64,000 nt of DNA from Saccharomycopsis fibuligera x Saccharomycopsis cf. fibuligera (GCA_001936135.1 CP012811.1:1364001-1428000), one strand, 5' to 3'; shown: positions 30,912 to 42,776, numbered from the stretch's first letter. Program-made: numbers and translations. Notes: generated by a model from the letters alone, not told the origin.

Positions 30912-31643
30912 GTTTTTTCCCTTTCTTTTCTTTTCTTGGGATTTTGATTTATTTTTTTGATTTAATTTTGCTTTTCCTGCGATTGTTTTGGGCGGGCGGG
31001 AGCTGCTGGGAGATTGTCCTGTGTTGCGTGCAATGTAGCAATCAGCAATAGAAAGAAAAAAGGTGGGCGATATTCAGTATACCCAGATACAACGAGTGGT
31101 TGGTTGTGAATGAGGATGAGGATGAGGATGAGGATGAGGATGTGGATGCGGTATACTATAGTGTAGTCCGGGAGAATGCCAGCTGGAGCAATAGAGATAG
31201 CGTGTGTGCTCGTAACCTTTGATATTGGAATGAACGGCGTTGACTGTGTGAGTAGCGCTCTAGCTGCTCTAGCTGCTCTAGTATAGTATGGTATGGTATG
31301 GTATGGCATGGCATAGGGCGCGCACCATAGTGGCCACTACCGCAGTTGCCCGGCGGCACTTGCGCCCGGCAGACAAACGCCGCACCCCCCTTGTGAAGCA
31401 CACTAGCACTAGCGTGCAGAGAGAGAAACGGAGATGCATGGAGATGCACGTGTGGCATGGCTCGAGCGCCAGTCGGGTGCACCACGACGGCGGGCCGCTG
31501 TCCCGAGACAGTCTTCTCCATACGATACAAAATTATGTGGCCAAAAACAAAAACATTGGCACCAGAGACTGAATCCAGCCGCAGTTGAGACACCCCTTTT
31601 CTGCTAAGAGCACGCAATAGCCCAAGCCTTGCTGTTCACTCGT

Positions 31644-31670
31644 ACTCACTCACTCACTCACTCACTCACT
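31644..31670. repeat. (CACT)n microsatellite
   Basis: About six CACT units in the presumed 5' leader or promoter of the kinase gene. Confidence 0.85.
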
Positions 31671-31959
31671 CCCGCTAAAGTGTTACTTCTCCTGATATCC
31701 ACAATCCATTCGGTCCAATCCCATCAATCAATCAATCAATCAAGAAATCAACCAAAATCAGCGCGCTCCCCATCTCTCTTCCCACTCTCCTCTCCTCTCC
31801 TCTCCTTCCCTCCATCGCTCTTGCTGGCAGCCTGCCATTCATCTATACTTCCATCGCTACCCACCACACCACAATCCCCTTTTGCCTGCATCCATCCCAA
31901 TTCCTAATAGCCGCCGCCGTCCAGTATCGATACACTCTTCCTTGCTTAACTCCATCGCC

Positions 31960-34662
31960 ATGGACAAGTTCAGGAAACTCCACCCTGGCACAAAGCTCAA
32001 AGTCGGCTCCCACCACTGTGTCATCCAGCAGTATCTCTCCGAAGGCGGTTTCGCCCACATTTACAAGGTCCAAATCTCCCCTCCTCAGAATAACTCCGAC
32101 ATTGCCTGCTTGAAAAGAGTGCTAGTCAAGGACAAGCATGGCCTCAACCAGTTGCGCACCGAAGTCAAAGTCATGCAAAAGCTCGTGGGCTGTCCCAACA
32201 TTGTCCAGTACTACGATTCCCACGCCTCTAGGTTGTCCACCGCTGACTCAAATGAAAGCGTCGGCTACGAAGTCTTGGTGCTTATGGAGCTATGCCCCAA
32301 CAAGTCCTTGCTTGATTTCATGAACACCCGGCTCAAGACCAAGCTAAAGGAAATCGAGATTCTCAAAATCATGTACGACATCTCCCTAGCTGTGGCGCAG
32401 CTCCACTACCTCCCCAAGCCTTTGATCCACCGCGACATCAAGATTGAAAACGTTTTGATCGACTCCCAGCGTAACTTCAAGCTCTGCGATTTCGGCTCCA
32501 CTTGCCATGTTATCCCGCCAGCCAAAAACCAGGAACAATACCAGCGCCTATATGAGGATATCCTTCACCAAACAACCCCCCAGTACCGCTGTCCTGAAAT
32601 GATTGACCTCAACCGTGGTTTGCCCATTGACGAAAAATCAGACATCTGGGCATTGGGGGTCTTCTTGTACAAGTTGTGCTACTACATTACTCCTTTCGAG
32701 ACTCATGGTCAAATGGCAATTCTTAGTGCTGCGTTTGCCTTTCCTCCCACCCCAAGATACTCCGCAAGCTTGAAAAACTTGATCATCATCATGCTACAGG
32801 CAAACCCCCACTATAGACCAAACATTTTCCAAGTCGTTGACGCTGTTTGCAAAATAAGCAACTTGACTGTGCCAATCACCGATAAGTATCACCAGGGCCC
32901 TTACAAGATACCCCAAGTTGCCAACGTTCTGCCCCCAGTAGCTCCAGCAGTGCCAGCAGTGCCAGCAGTGCCAGCAGTGCCTCCTACAGTTCGAGTTCAA
33001 CTGCCATATCCTCAAGTGCCATATGCACAACCACAGTATCCTTCTCCAGCAGCGGTTCCTGCGGCGTTGCAGTTGCCTAATGTCGCTAAACAACAGCAGC
33101 AGGCCTACTACCCTGGCCAGCAGCACCCGTCGCCTCTGGTTAACCACCTGGTTCCTTTCCCAAACGCAAATGCTTATCCGGGATATCCACAAGCTGATTA
33201 CGAAGACGGCGCTGGAGCCGCTGGAGCCGCCGGAGGCGCTTATGATAATGACAATACCGCTGTGGAAGCACCACAGGGCAAGAATGACCATGACGCGGCT
33301 CAACCACAGCCACCACAGCCGCAACCTGAAAATAGTGAAATCAAGTCTCTTACCCAGAAACTCTTGCAAAGAACCACTGAAATGATTGAAGAGTCTCCGA
33401 AATTGTCGCCTTCCAACTTGAAGAAAACTCCATCCGCTCAAAACCTTGTGCCTCTTGATAATAAAGATCTTGAACATGCAAGCAGCAGCAGCGGCAGCGG
33501 CAGCGGCAGCGGCAGCGGCAGCGGCAGCAGCGACGCTGTTGGCGAGGCTGTTGACAAAAACGATAATAATAAAGATGATGACTTGTACTTTAACAGTGCG
33601 GAAATTAGGTACCCTTCAGTTGATCAACTTCAACGCAGCGACTTGCCACAGCACGGTGGCCAAAACCTTTATGCCAAAAACAGTGCTGGTCTTTCAAAGC
33701 AACAGCAAGAACAAGCAGCAATTGCTCAAATCTTACAGCAAACCTCACAGTACAATAACAATTACCAGTACCCGTTGGCAAATATCGACCCGGCCAATGT
33801 CAATGTCAATGACAATGTCAATGTTAATGTTAATGCTGGCGCCCCGGGTGCACCACACCTTCAACGTACCAGCAGCAGCAGCACAAATTATACAACCCAC
33901 ACGGCAAACCACACAAACCCAAATTTCAAAAAAGTCTCTTCCACCACCAACTTCCTAGTCCCAAATAAGAGTAACGTCTCTGTGCTGCAAAATGGCGGCA
34001 GCAGTAACAACATTTACTACAATTCGTCGTCCTCCATCAATTTGACCAGAACTAATGATAGCTCGAATAATGACTTTTACATTTTTGAACGGGCCGCATC
34101 ACCATCAAGACAACCATCCACCAAGAGCAGAATGAGCCGTAAAACTCCGTCTAGGCCACTGTCTTATATTGATACAAACCAAAATTACATTCCTTCCGAT
34201 CTTGATGCCAACACTGCTGCTGCTTTTTCTTTTACTGGTGATAACAACAACAACAACAACAGCGATTATAATAACCGTACATTGGAATATCCTGGCCGTG
34301 AAGCAGATTTGCTTCTTGATGATACAAATTTGCTTGAATTTAATGACAATGACCATGACCACCATGATAACTACGCTAACAACAATTATAATTACACGCA
34401 TAATTACAACGAAAATTATGCCGTCAATAATGATAATAACAACATTGGATCTAATCATGCTTCTAGAAAAAGTTCACAAAACAATGAGAGAAACCAACAA
34501 CAACAACAGCAGCAGCAGCAGCAGCAGCAATTGCAAAAAAACCAATATCATCAGTTACATCATCAGCCAGACATTTATTTTGACCACCAGCAGCAACAAC
34601 AACAACAACAACACCAAAACGAGGTTCGTCCAAAAACTCCATCCAAAAATCCATTCCCGTTG

Positions 34663-34700
<38 letters not shown>

Positions 34701-37404
34701 CGATCACTATTATCTGGCCCAGTCTCGGCCGCAGTCCCAGCAGCAACAGTATAGCTTCTTGCACGCTACTAAACAAGAAGGCCAACAACCTTTAGTGGCC
34801 CCAATTGCAAAAAACACTGTTCCCGATAAAAACCCATGGGCCAACAGTAACAATGATAACAACGCCAATGCCAATGCTAATACAAATCACAAGAGTCCGT
34901 TCCCTGTAATATCGATTCCTAATGCAGATGCAGATGCGGTGGGCGCCAACTATCCAACTTATCGAGCTGATAATACTGACTTGCTCAGCACTAATGACGC
35001 TGCCGGCTACGATTATAATTTGCACGGCCATGGCCATGCTCAAGTTCCGCCACTGTTCCAAGTTTCAGCAGAAAATCCGCAGCAACACGGTAAGCAAAAA
35101 CAATCAACTACTGGTGACCAAATCAGCGACTTGTTGCTACGCACTAAAAGCATTGTCCATAACATGATTGATAATAATGATGCTGCGTCAGCAGTAGCAG
35201 CGCCGCCCGGTGCTCTAGGCGGTGGCCCAGGCGGTGGCCCAGGTGATGGTTCTGAAGTTGGAGCCAATGCTAAACCACGGGATCCGTTGGCCAGTCCACC
35301 AGCTCATCAGCAAGAGAAGAACCTAGAGCATATCAAAGAAGCTGAAAAATTGGGGGCGCGGTTCAAGAACTTGACTATCAATACCACTCTTCAACAGCAA
35401 GAGCAACAGCAACAGCAACAAAATCCAGCGGCTTCTGAGTATCTGTCGTACCCATACTATGGCCAAACTAAACAAGATCAATCACAGCTGTTGGCGCCTG
35501 CTTCTGCGCGTATGAATAACTTGTTGGATATTGAATCTCCAATTTCTCCCGCCGGCGCTGGGGGAAGTGGCGGCTTTTCACCATATGCTCAGCAAAAGCA
35601 TAATAGTCTGCACAAGCATCAACAACTAGAAATTGCCCCACGTCAATCATTTTCATTGTTGGATATCGATTCAGATTCGTCGAGAACTTCAGCGAACGCT
35701 ACGGCAGCTGCTGCTGCTGCTGCTGCTGCTGCTGCAGCAGAAACTAAGAACGCACTAAAAATTAGAGAGTTGGTAAACGCTACCGAGGAAATTGAAGTGG
35801 ATTTGTCTTCAAATTCTTCAATTGATGATAGCGAAATTGCAGTCGAGGAAGAAGACGGTGAGAAATACTTGACCAAGATTCAGTCAGCGAAGGTTAAACC
35901 TGCTGCTGGTGGTGGTGCTGCTGCTGCTGGTACCGCCAATACTCAAAGAGCTGGCGGACCTCATAGAGCCAAATCATTCAATGCTGCTACCTTATCTCCA
36001 TCAGACGAGTACGGTACCAATGATACTATCCCGGCATTACCTCGCTTAAGCACTACCCCAAAAACTTTGCTTCAAAGATCTCAAAGTAACAAAATTAGAC
36101 CATTGTCTCAAGATAGCAAAAATAGCAGCAGTAACAGCAACAATGAAGAGGCGATTTCTCCCGTTGATGCATTGTTTGAAAGAAAAGAGCCACCTAAAAA
36201 GTCAAGATTTTCTGGAACGTTTGCAAGATCAAAATTCAAGCTTCGTTCGAGTAGTTCAAGCAATACCAATAACAGCGCAAAATTGGATATCTCACCACCG
36301 ATCCCAGTGCCAGGTCCCAAAAACAATCATGCCCTCACTGCTAGTTCAAAAGCCGCTAATAACGATAACATTCTTCACAACTTGAACAATAGCACCGGAG
36401 CTAACGAGAAGCGCATCAGCAGTAGCATCAATAGTGCCAATAGCAATAGCCACAACAATGCTGGTTACAGCTACGACTCGCCGATTAGTATTGACGCAAA
36501 TACAAAGAAAAAGCTTGGCAATATCTTTAGTGACTCTGAAGACGATGTTGAAGCACTTGACGATAACAGTGTCAAGCTGCCGCAGCTGCAGTATTTGCTA
36601 AGACATGCTCAGCAGCAGGCTAAGCAAGAAGTTCAGCAATTGCAACTACAAGAACTGTCGTTGCAGCCACCAGCTACTGATTATCATCACCATCATCATG
36701 GCACTAGCAGTGCTAATAATAATAATAATAATGATGATTATGATGATGCAGCTCTTACGCAGCAGCAAAAGCAGCAAAAGCAGCAAAATCATCATTTGAA
36801 CGGCGTTGCTGCTGGTTTGAAACGCAGATCAGCGGATTATAGTAACAAATCCAGCACTGCCGATGCTGGCGCTGGTGCTGGCGCTGGTGCTGGTCCAATT
36901 CATGTTTCCACCTATCTTATCGCTAGCGGTGCACACACTGATAACAACAACAACATCAACGTCAAGAATGGCGGCGTTACTGTATCCACCACTGCATTGC
37001 CATCTACATCTGCTTCGACATCAGCATCAGCGTCCGCTCCGATGCTTGGCCGTGTCAACACTAGCACCATGTCTACAGCCACGGTAGCAGCAGGAGCAAC
37101 GGCATCACCAATAGCTTCAACAACCAGCGCAATGAGCAACCTCAGTGATGTTAATAGCCAAAGCCAAAGCAAAAGTCCAATATCCGGATCACCGGCAAAC
37201 GATGGCTACAACAAGAGTGCGGAAAAGAACGATATGAAGAAGAAAGCCAAGAGTAAAATGAGGTCGCTTCTCGGATACCATTCTCATTCACATTCTCATC
37301 ACAGCCAAAGCCAAGGCCAAAGTTATAAACATGGAAGCGGGAGCTCGAGCAGTGGTGCTACTACTGCCGGCGCTGATGGCGAAGGAGGTGGGCTGAGGGA
37401 CTGA
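31960..37404 (+). CDS. AKL1: Ark/Prk/Akl1 family actin-patch protein kinase, very long C-terminal region
   Basis: The protein has 1814 aa from the ATG at 31960 (context GCCATGG). An upstream in-frame ATG at 31882 would add 26 residues unlike the family, while the family N-terminus (PGTKLKVGSHHCVI) starts here. The kinase domain spans about 18-295: glycine loop LSEGGFAHIYKV, K52, catalytic HRD at 157-159, DFG at 177-179, the activation-loop end TTPQYRCPEMIDL, and SDIWALGVFLYKLCYY. These are Ark1/Prk1/Akl1 (AAK1/GAK-type) signatures. Such kinases phosphorylate Pan1, Sla1 and epsins to disassemble endocytic actin patches. The other 1500 residues are disordered, with many poly-Q, N, A, S, GS and H runs and Pro-rich stretches. 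S. cerevisiae Akl1 is about 1100 aa. Which of the three paralogs this is cannot be fixed by eye. Confidence 0.88.
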
Positions 37405-39572
37405 GGGGTTGAATGATAAGGAAAACAGTGAGATGAAAGCACATTCAATGTGCGAGGAACTCTTACGAGCTACCAATAATTACGTTAAATATGCTTCGGA
37501 TGCTGATGAATTGCTTATCTTTGAACCTTGCCTTGCTTTGCTGGGTCGCTATTAATGTATGTTTTCACGAATGTCGTGTCATGCTGCTGTGTTGCTATAC
37601 TATCGAAAATTGCAAAAGTTATCAAGCCACAATGGGACACAATTAATCAAGTATGGTTTACTTTTGCTACAATTCTGATTCATTACCGTTCAATACACTA
37701 CCACGCTGTAGTACAATACCATACAATGTCATATAATACAGTTTGATTTTTGGTTTTTGGTTTTCAAAATTTTAATGTTATCTCGCTATTATTTTACTTG
37801 CCGCGGTTTGCAGCTTGCAGCTTGCGGCCTAGATGAATTATTGTTGAACGTTCCAAGTATATTTGGTTTTGCTGAGTTTATTTTGCTAGTTTTGTTAGTT
37901 TTGTTCACTCGTTTTTTCTTTTTTTCTTTTTTTTTTTTTTTCAACTCGATAATAGAATTCCTACTGTTTTTTCTTTTTCCTTATTTTTTTGTTTTTGTTT
38001 TTTCTCTATTTTCCTTACTAAAATTTTGAAACTTTGTGCTTTTCTTACGACTTCTATCTCTATGATTTCTATCTTTCTAAAAATTTCTACCATTCTACAC
38101 TTTCTATGTTTTTATCGTTCCTATTTTCACGCTTTCTTTTCTCTATTATTATTTTTTGTTTTTTCCTTGGTTTTGTTTAGTCTAGCTATTCAATCGATTT
38201 TCTTGATCCCAATTGCTATGTTTAGTTTTATCTTTACGCTCGTTTTACTTGAGAATAACACGTTCAGTTTTTGTTCTCGTTCACCACATAAAGCATTGGT
38301 ACTTGTTTTGTTGTTGTTTGGCTCGCTTGCCAGTCCCGGTTTGCCTTTGTCTTGCCAAAGCTTCCAACTTTTACCCTTCCTCTTTTAGCTATTATTTTTT
38401 TCATACTAATTTCCCGTAAGCCAGTTTTTTCAAGACAATGGAAATTGGAAAAGGATACCATCCAAATATTTCTATTTCCCTTTTGCTCGCATGGCCCGTG
38501 TATTTACCGCACGATTTCTCACACTTGAGAAGTATTATGTGCTTTCTAAAAAGGAGGAAATGTTGTAAGGTCATTCACTACTGCTTCAAAGCACGATTTG
38601 CATCTAGCCAAGTGAGTCCATCCTCAGCTCTCAGCCGTGAGCTGCAAAGCAAAGGAATAAATCATGTAGACAAATCAACAACTTGGTTAACTTGAAAACA
38701 ACAACAGCAACAACAAAAGAAAAGAAAAACGCACAAATAGCTTTAATAAATATTAATGTAGTATTGTTATAGTAACTGAGATTAAAAAGGGCATTATTAG
38801 TATAGATATAGGCATAAGTAAAATGTAGTATAAGTAGAAGCAAATAAAGTAAAAATCAGAAGCCGTGGAAAAAAAAAAAAAGGAACGGAAAAAAAACAAA
38901 CCAAAATAGTAAAAATTATCAAGAAATAAACAGCTAAAAAATGAAAAAGGAAATTATAAGGGCCGTTAAAAGGATTGAGAAGTTGCAAAATATTGAATGT
39001 GTGATTTTACCAACAACCAACAACGAAAATATAAAGAAAATGAAAAATGAAGGACACAATTGACAACAATTGAAGTAGTATGCGTATCCGTAGATCTATA
39101 GGATAGCTTGAACTTGAAACTGGAATAAAAAAAAATAAAAAAATAAAAGACAAAGAATGAATGAATGAGTTGATGAAATTGAAAAAAGGTCGAAATGATA
39201 CGTCAGTAACTTAAAGCATTGACATTTATTATTTTGAAAGGGCAAAAAAAAAGACTCGGATTGCAAGGCCAAAGCCAAGGTAAAGTGATTGAACGACAAG
39301 TATGATAAATTATCGGCTATCCCATAAAAGCCCGCTCAAGTGATATTGAATGAACCTCGTCAACCTTAGCTTCTATGAGTAAATCAACTGGATACTATCT
39401 GTTGCTGTTTTGCTTTTTAACTTCTCTTGATTTTCCCTTTTTTTTTTTTTTTTTTTTTTTCCAATTATGTGAAAATGATTACTATCTTTATCGCTTCTCT
39501 TTCAATAACAAACCCTTCTTCACTTTTACGTCCTTCTTCTCCGGTTCCATCCTGGTTTTATATTTCTTTGAA
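37405..39572. other. Long convergent intergenic region, T-rich then A-rich, no gene seen
   Basis: This 2.17-kb stretch lies between two stop codons. The left part (about 37740-38400) is T-rich on the plus strand and the right part (about 38690-39260) is A-rich, producing Phe/Leu-rich chance frames on the T-rich strands. I found no GTATGT-TACTAAC pair, tRNA promoter box or recognisable domain. A T run lies at about 39437-39460. Confidence 0.45.
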
Positions 39573-39963
39573 CTAATTGATCATGTTTTCAATGTATCGG
39601 GTAATATTGAACCAAGAAAAGTCAATATAAGACAAGTACTGTTTAGAAACATAAGGCAAATGAGATCTAATTGATCTCAACAAATCATCCCCCGTGGCAT
39701 AATAATAAATTCTGGCCACTAAAGACAATGTACTTGCTGGTAAGTAGACTCCTACACCATAAAGAATCAACGAGACAAATAAAAACATTATTGAGTCTGC
39801 TTGGTGTTAGTAGTTAGAAACTCGAGTGATGGCAATGTTGAAAGGTTGAAAAGAAAATTAGAAAAAAATGAAGGGTTTTCAAGAGACAAGGTCTTGTCTA
39901 TACAAAAAGCAGAGATCAGTACGTATCAACACATATTATAAATAACACCATTCGCTCCTCCTC

Positions 39964-39999
<36 letters not shown>

Positions 40000-40212
40000 C
40001 ATTTGAGCCAGCTACGGTACCCCCAGCTAGTCATTTTTCGCACCAATAAATCAATAAATATACATACGCAAAACAAAAGCTTCCCCAGAAGTCATCAAGT
40101 AGAAAGGCAAATGTACATAGTAAGCCCAGTAGACTCTGTCCATAAAGGATAAACTTCTTTCTCTTTTGAGGATTTCTGGATCTAATGATGCTACTTGAGC
40201 TACTTGTGTCAT
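39573..40212 (-). CDS. Small serine palmitoyltransferase subunit-like membrane protein, two exons
   Basis: Exons are 40068-40212 and 39573-39796, giving 122 aa. Neither exon alone makes a convincing gene. Spliced (phase 1), they give a cytosolic N-terminus (MTQVAQVASLDPEILKRERS) and an amphipathic to hydrophobic segment (VYWAYYVHLPFYLMTSGEAF). The second hydrophobic segment spans the junction (LHSIMFLFVSLILYGVGVYL) and runs into PASTLSLVARIYYYATG. The pattern W-x-Y-Y, about 10 residues, E, about 20 hydrophobic residues, then a G-x-x-x-P-like turn and Y-Y matches the small subunits of serine palmitoyltransferase (animal ssSPT/SPTSS; in S. cerevisiae the distinct Tsc3). These ER proteins bind the Lcb1-Lcb2 heterodimer and stimulate the first step of sphingolipid synthesis. 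Family assignment is by pattern only; the splicing is well supported. Confidence 0.72.
39797..40067 (-). other. Intron of the SPT small-subunit-like gene, 271 nt
   Basis: The donor is GTATGT from 40067 on the minus strand, the branch point is TACTAAC at 39806-39812, and the acceptor CAG ends at 39797. It contains a 33-A run on the plus strand (39965-39997) and a duplicated CTAAC at the branch point. Confidence 0.88.
39965..39997. repeat. Poly(dA) tract of 33 nt inside an intron
   Basis: An uninterrupted A run on the plus strand (U run in the pre-mRNA) between donor and branch point of the small-subunit gene intron. Confidence 0.9.
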
Positions 40213-40956
40213 ATTGGTGTTTCTAATGTATTTGCTGTATTTGAAAAGTACTTTGGTTATCGTACTTTGTGTTTACTTTGTTTGACTGGTTGATTAGTTG
40301 AATATATAGTTGCAGAATTAGCCCAAGTAGATAGGAAAATTAACGGACTGGGAACAAAAATCAAAATAAGACTAAGAGTATCAGATTAGTCACTGTACGA
40401 ACTTGACTGTTTGGTGTTTTATCGTGATGTTTACTGTGATGTGAAGTAAGATACTAACGGCAATGATCCAAAGTAAATGGGAAACGGTGAAATATCAAAA
40501 TAAAGTAGAAAATCCTGCTTCCTTTTATACTTTATGCTGATATGCTGCTATCTAAACTTGCTGTTGGCTTGTGCTGGGGCTGGGTTAGTTGTCTTGTGTG
40601 TCTTTATGCTTGCCAGCCATCAGTGAGCTGTCCAGGGATGTTGATATTGAAAACCCTGCAATTTGCTCCTTCCCTGCAAGCAGTGCTGTTAGCAGAAAGC
40701 GCACACTATTTACTTTATCAGTGCTCGTAACCATGAAATGCCAGAAAGTGCTCGAAGCTTCGCTGCGCAGCGCGGAGGAGGAGGAAGTCAACATGAAGGA
40801 AGTGAGTCTATGATTATAAGACAGGAGGAGCGATAGACACTGAAGATATGTGAATGAGCGCTGCTGTGTTATTGACGTGATACCGTTTGCCTTCTATTGT
40901 AATTTTTTCTTTCCTAGTTCAGGCTGACCTTAGCATAGCAGAACACAAAGACAAAG
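40213..40956. other. Divergent promoter region, no gene seen
   Basis: A 744-bp head-to-head region between the SPT small-subunit-like gene and the 355-aa gene. Short open frames on both strands (about 40542-40813) overlap each other and lack domains. Confidence 0.4.
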
Positions 40957-42024
40957 ATGACCCTTAGACAGAAACGCCCTATCTCACAAGCACAAGAGTT
41001 TCCAGAAGCAAATCTAGATATCGAGACAGCAATTGAAATGAATGGGCTTCCTAGAAAAAGAAGGCTTACTGATTATTTTAATGACTTACACTTGCACTCC
41101 CCTTCAGATATTGATGGGCTGTACAACAAGAACACTATCAGCAGCAGCAGCAGCAGCAACAACAACAACAGTAATAATAATAATGATATTAATGATATTA
41201 ATGAAAATAGCTATAACAGCGGCAGTCAGCGGCAGAGCTACGGATATACAAGGGTGCCGCAGATACCGAATGTTGGTTATAAGCCTATGAATGATAATAG
41301 CAGTGGCGGTTATGCCAATGAGCTATATCAAACAAGCAAACGAAGCAGTACGAGATCCGATCCTCATACTGAGTATATTGCCTCAATTGACGAGTACTTG
41401 AAAGATGATCCAACTACCGCTAGTGTTGCTACTACTTCAAGCACTAAGCCAAACGATGCTCAGATACTATTGACAAAAGACCCCGGCGGTGTCAGCGATG
41501 GTAATACAAATAGCCCCAAATACTACATTTCCAAGAAATTTGTGGATCCCTTGTTGGTTTTGAAAACCCAGGGGGACGCTGACAGGCTTCAACAAACCAA
41601 AAAATTGTACTTTGACCGGATCCTCCTAGAGAAGAAGCGCCGACAGTGTTTGAATAACAGAGAGAATAAAGCTAGAAACGGCTCTCTTGACAGCGCTAGC
41701 GCTAGCGCCAACGACAATGACAGCGACAGCGACATGATGGAGATTGATGAAGGCACGGGAGCAGGTTTCAAAAGGCAGAAACTCAGGCAAAGCGCCAGTG
41801 ACGTCTTGGAAGTGAGTAACGATGAGATATACTACCGAATGTACATGGACAAGAACTACTCAGTGATCAAGCACTACGACCCGCGGGCGGTGGTGTGGTG
41901 GGTGTGGCAGGAATGGGTGGCGAGGGTGAATAGCAACAGCGGATGGAGTCTCCGGGTGGAAGTAATTGAGGACGACAAGGATCGCGATGAAGATGGTGAG
42001 ATGTTGATGGAGTGTGATGGCTAG
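40957..42024 (+). CDS. Unrecognised 355-aa hydrophilic protein
   Basis: A long, clean open frame with yeast-like codon use that I do not recognise. The N-terminus has a basic stretch followed by a short aromatic motif (LPRKRRLTDYFNDL, about 31-44). A poly-Ser/Asn run (about 63-85) leads to a central segment with KYYISKKFVDPLLVLKTQ and a basic helix (KLYFDRILLEKKRRQCLNNR). An acidic Ser/Asp linker follows, then a Trp-rich C-terminal segment (YDPRAVVWWVWQEWVARV). It has no signal peptide or membrane helix. The basic patches suggest a nuclear protein. RLTDYF resembles the core of a PCNA-interacting or RNR-inhibitor-type short motif, but the key Gln of a PIP box is missing, so I give no function. 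Confidence 0.65.
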   Translation: MTLRQKRPISQAQEFPEANLDIETAIEMNGLPRKRRLTDYFNDLHLHSPSDIDGLYNKNTISSSSSSNNNNSNNNNDINDINENSYNSGSQRQSYGYTRVPQIPNVGYKPMNDNSSGGYANELYQTSKRSSTRSDPHTEYIASIDEYLKDDPTTASVATTSSTKPNDAQILLTKDPGGVSDGNTNSPKYYISKKFVDPLLVLKTQGDADRLQQTKKLYFDRILLEKKRRQCLNNRENKARNGSLDSASASANDNDSDSDMMEIDEGTGAGFKRQKLRQSASDVLEVSNDEIYYRMYMDKNYSVIKHYDPRAVVWWVWQEWVARVNSNSGWSLRVEVIEDDKDRDEDGEMLMECDG

Positions 42025-42776
42025 TAGATAGAGATTAAATGAATAAACAGTAACGATTAATGAAATAGTGAATAAACTAGTGATTGTAGTGTGGATTGGA
42101 ATTGCCGTCAGATGCCGTCGTCGCCGCCTCCTTGTTACGAGGGTGGTAACGTGATATATCACGTTACATGGTCGGATCTCGGCCAGAGCGCTCTGCGTAA
42201 AACGACACGCCACGCAATTGCTGCGAGAAAGAAAGAGAATGAGAGAGAAATCAGTCGAGCATTCTCCTTGCTCGTTATCACAATCACAATCCCCATCAGG
42301 ATCACCTCTATTATTACTGTCCACTGCTTTCCATTGTACACCACAGTGGCATCATTACTCTTCTCAATCACTGCCACACATACTATCACACGTTATAATA
42401 CTGTACTACCACCACAACCACAACCACTGCAACCACTATCACGCATTATAGTACCGTTAGAACTTCTTTCCGTCTAATCCCCCTTCAACGCCGTCGCCCC
42501 CCATTCGGCCATCCATCCATCCCATATCACAGAACTTTCCAGAATCTTCTCCATTGCTTACTACACTCTTCCTTCCTCTTCCTCCTCCTCCTCCCAAAAG
42601 TTCCTTGTCCTTTGCATTCCATTCTCTTATAGTAAAAGAAAACATAATATCAAACAGTGATCTTGCACCTTCCCACCATTCATTGAGACCTATTACCAGT
42701 TTATCCAAATTTGACCGTCTCACCAATTAGGCCACAAAATCTATAGCACACATCTCATCTCACCTCACAATCTAAT
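42025..42776. other. Intergenic region upstream of the SOL gene, with a perfect 22-bp palindrome
   Basis: A 752-bp spacer between two plus-strand genes. It contains a perfect palindrome at 42146-42167 and, toward the SOL start, pyrimidine-rich sequence (about 42480-42600). Several short open frames look like chance. Confidence 0.5.
42146..42167. repeat. Perfect 22-bp palindrome (half-site GTAACGTGATA)
   Basis: The 11-base half GTAACGTGATA is followed directly by its exact complement in reverse, with no spacer. A further GTTAC lies 10 bp to the left at 42134-42138. It could be a dimeric regulator site or a short cruciform. Confidence 0.85.

Larger units (their letters stand above)
30783..31959. 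other. Divergent region of BEM1 and the Akl1-like kinase, packed with microsatellites
   Basis: This 1.18-kb head-to-head promoter region holds, in order: a 34-T run (30877-30910), GGATGA repeats (about 31108-31140), CTCTAGCTG repeats (about 31257-31280), TATGG repeats (about 31283-31305), CACT repeats (about 31644-31670), CAAT repeats (about 31723-31742) and CTCTC repeats (about 31786-31805). The GC content from 31310 to 31520 is unusually high for an intergenic region. I see no gene. Confidence 0.6.

Noticed and set aside
31882-31959. Upstream ATG extending the Akl1-like kinase by 26 residues
   Set aside because: The family N-terminus begins at the ATG at 31960, which has a strong start context; the extension is leader-like sequence.
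34105-34663. Antisense and shifted-frame open frames inside the kinase gene
   Set aside because: They arise from CAA/AAC triplet repeats, which are open in several frames; they are shadows of the coding repeats.
37757-39299. Possible small hydrophobic genes in the T-rich/A-rich convergent region
   Set aside because: Composition artefacts; no paired splice signals and no recognisable domain.
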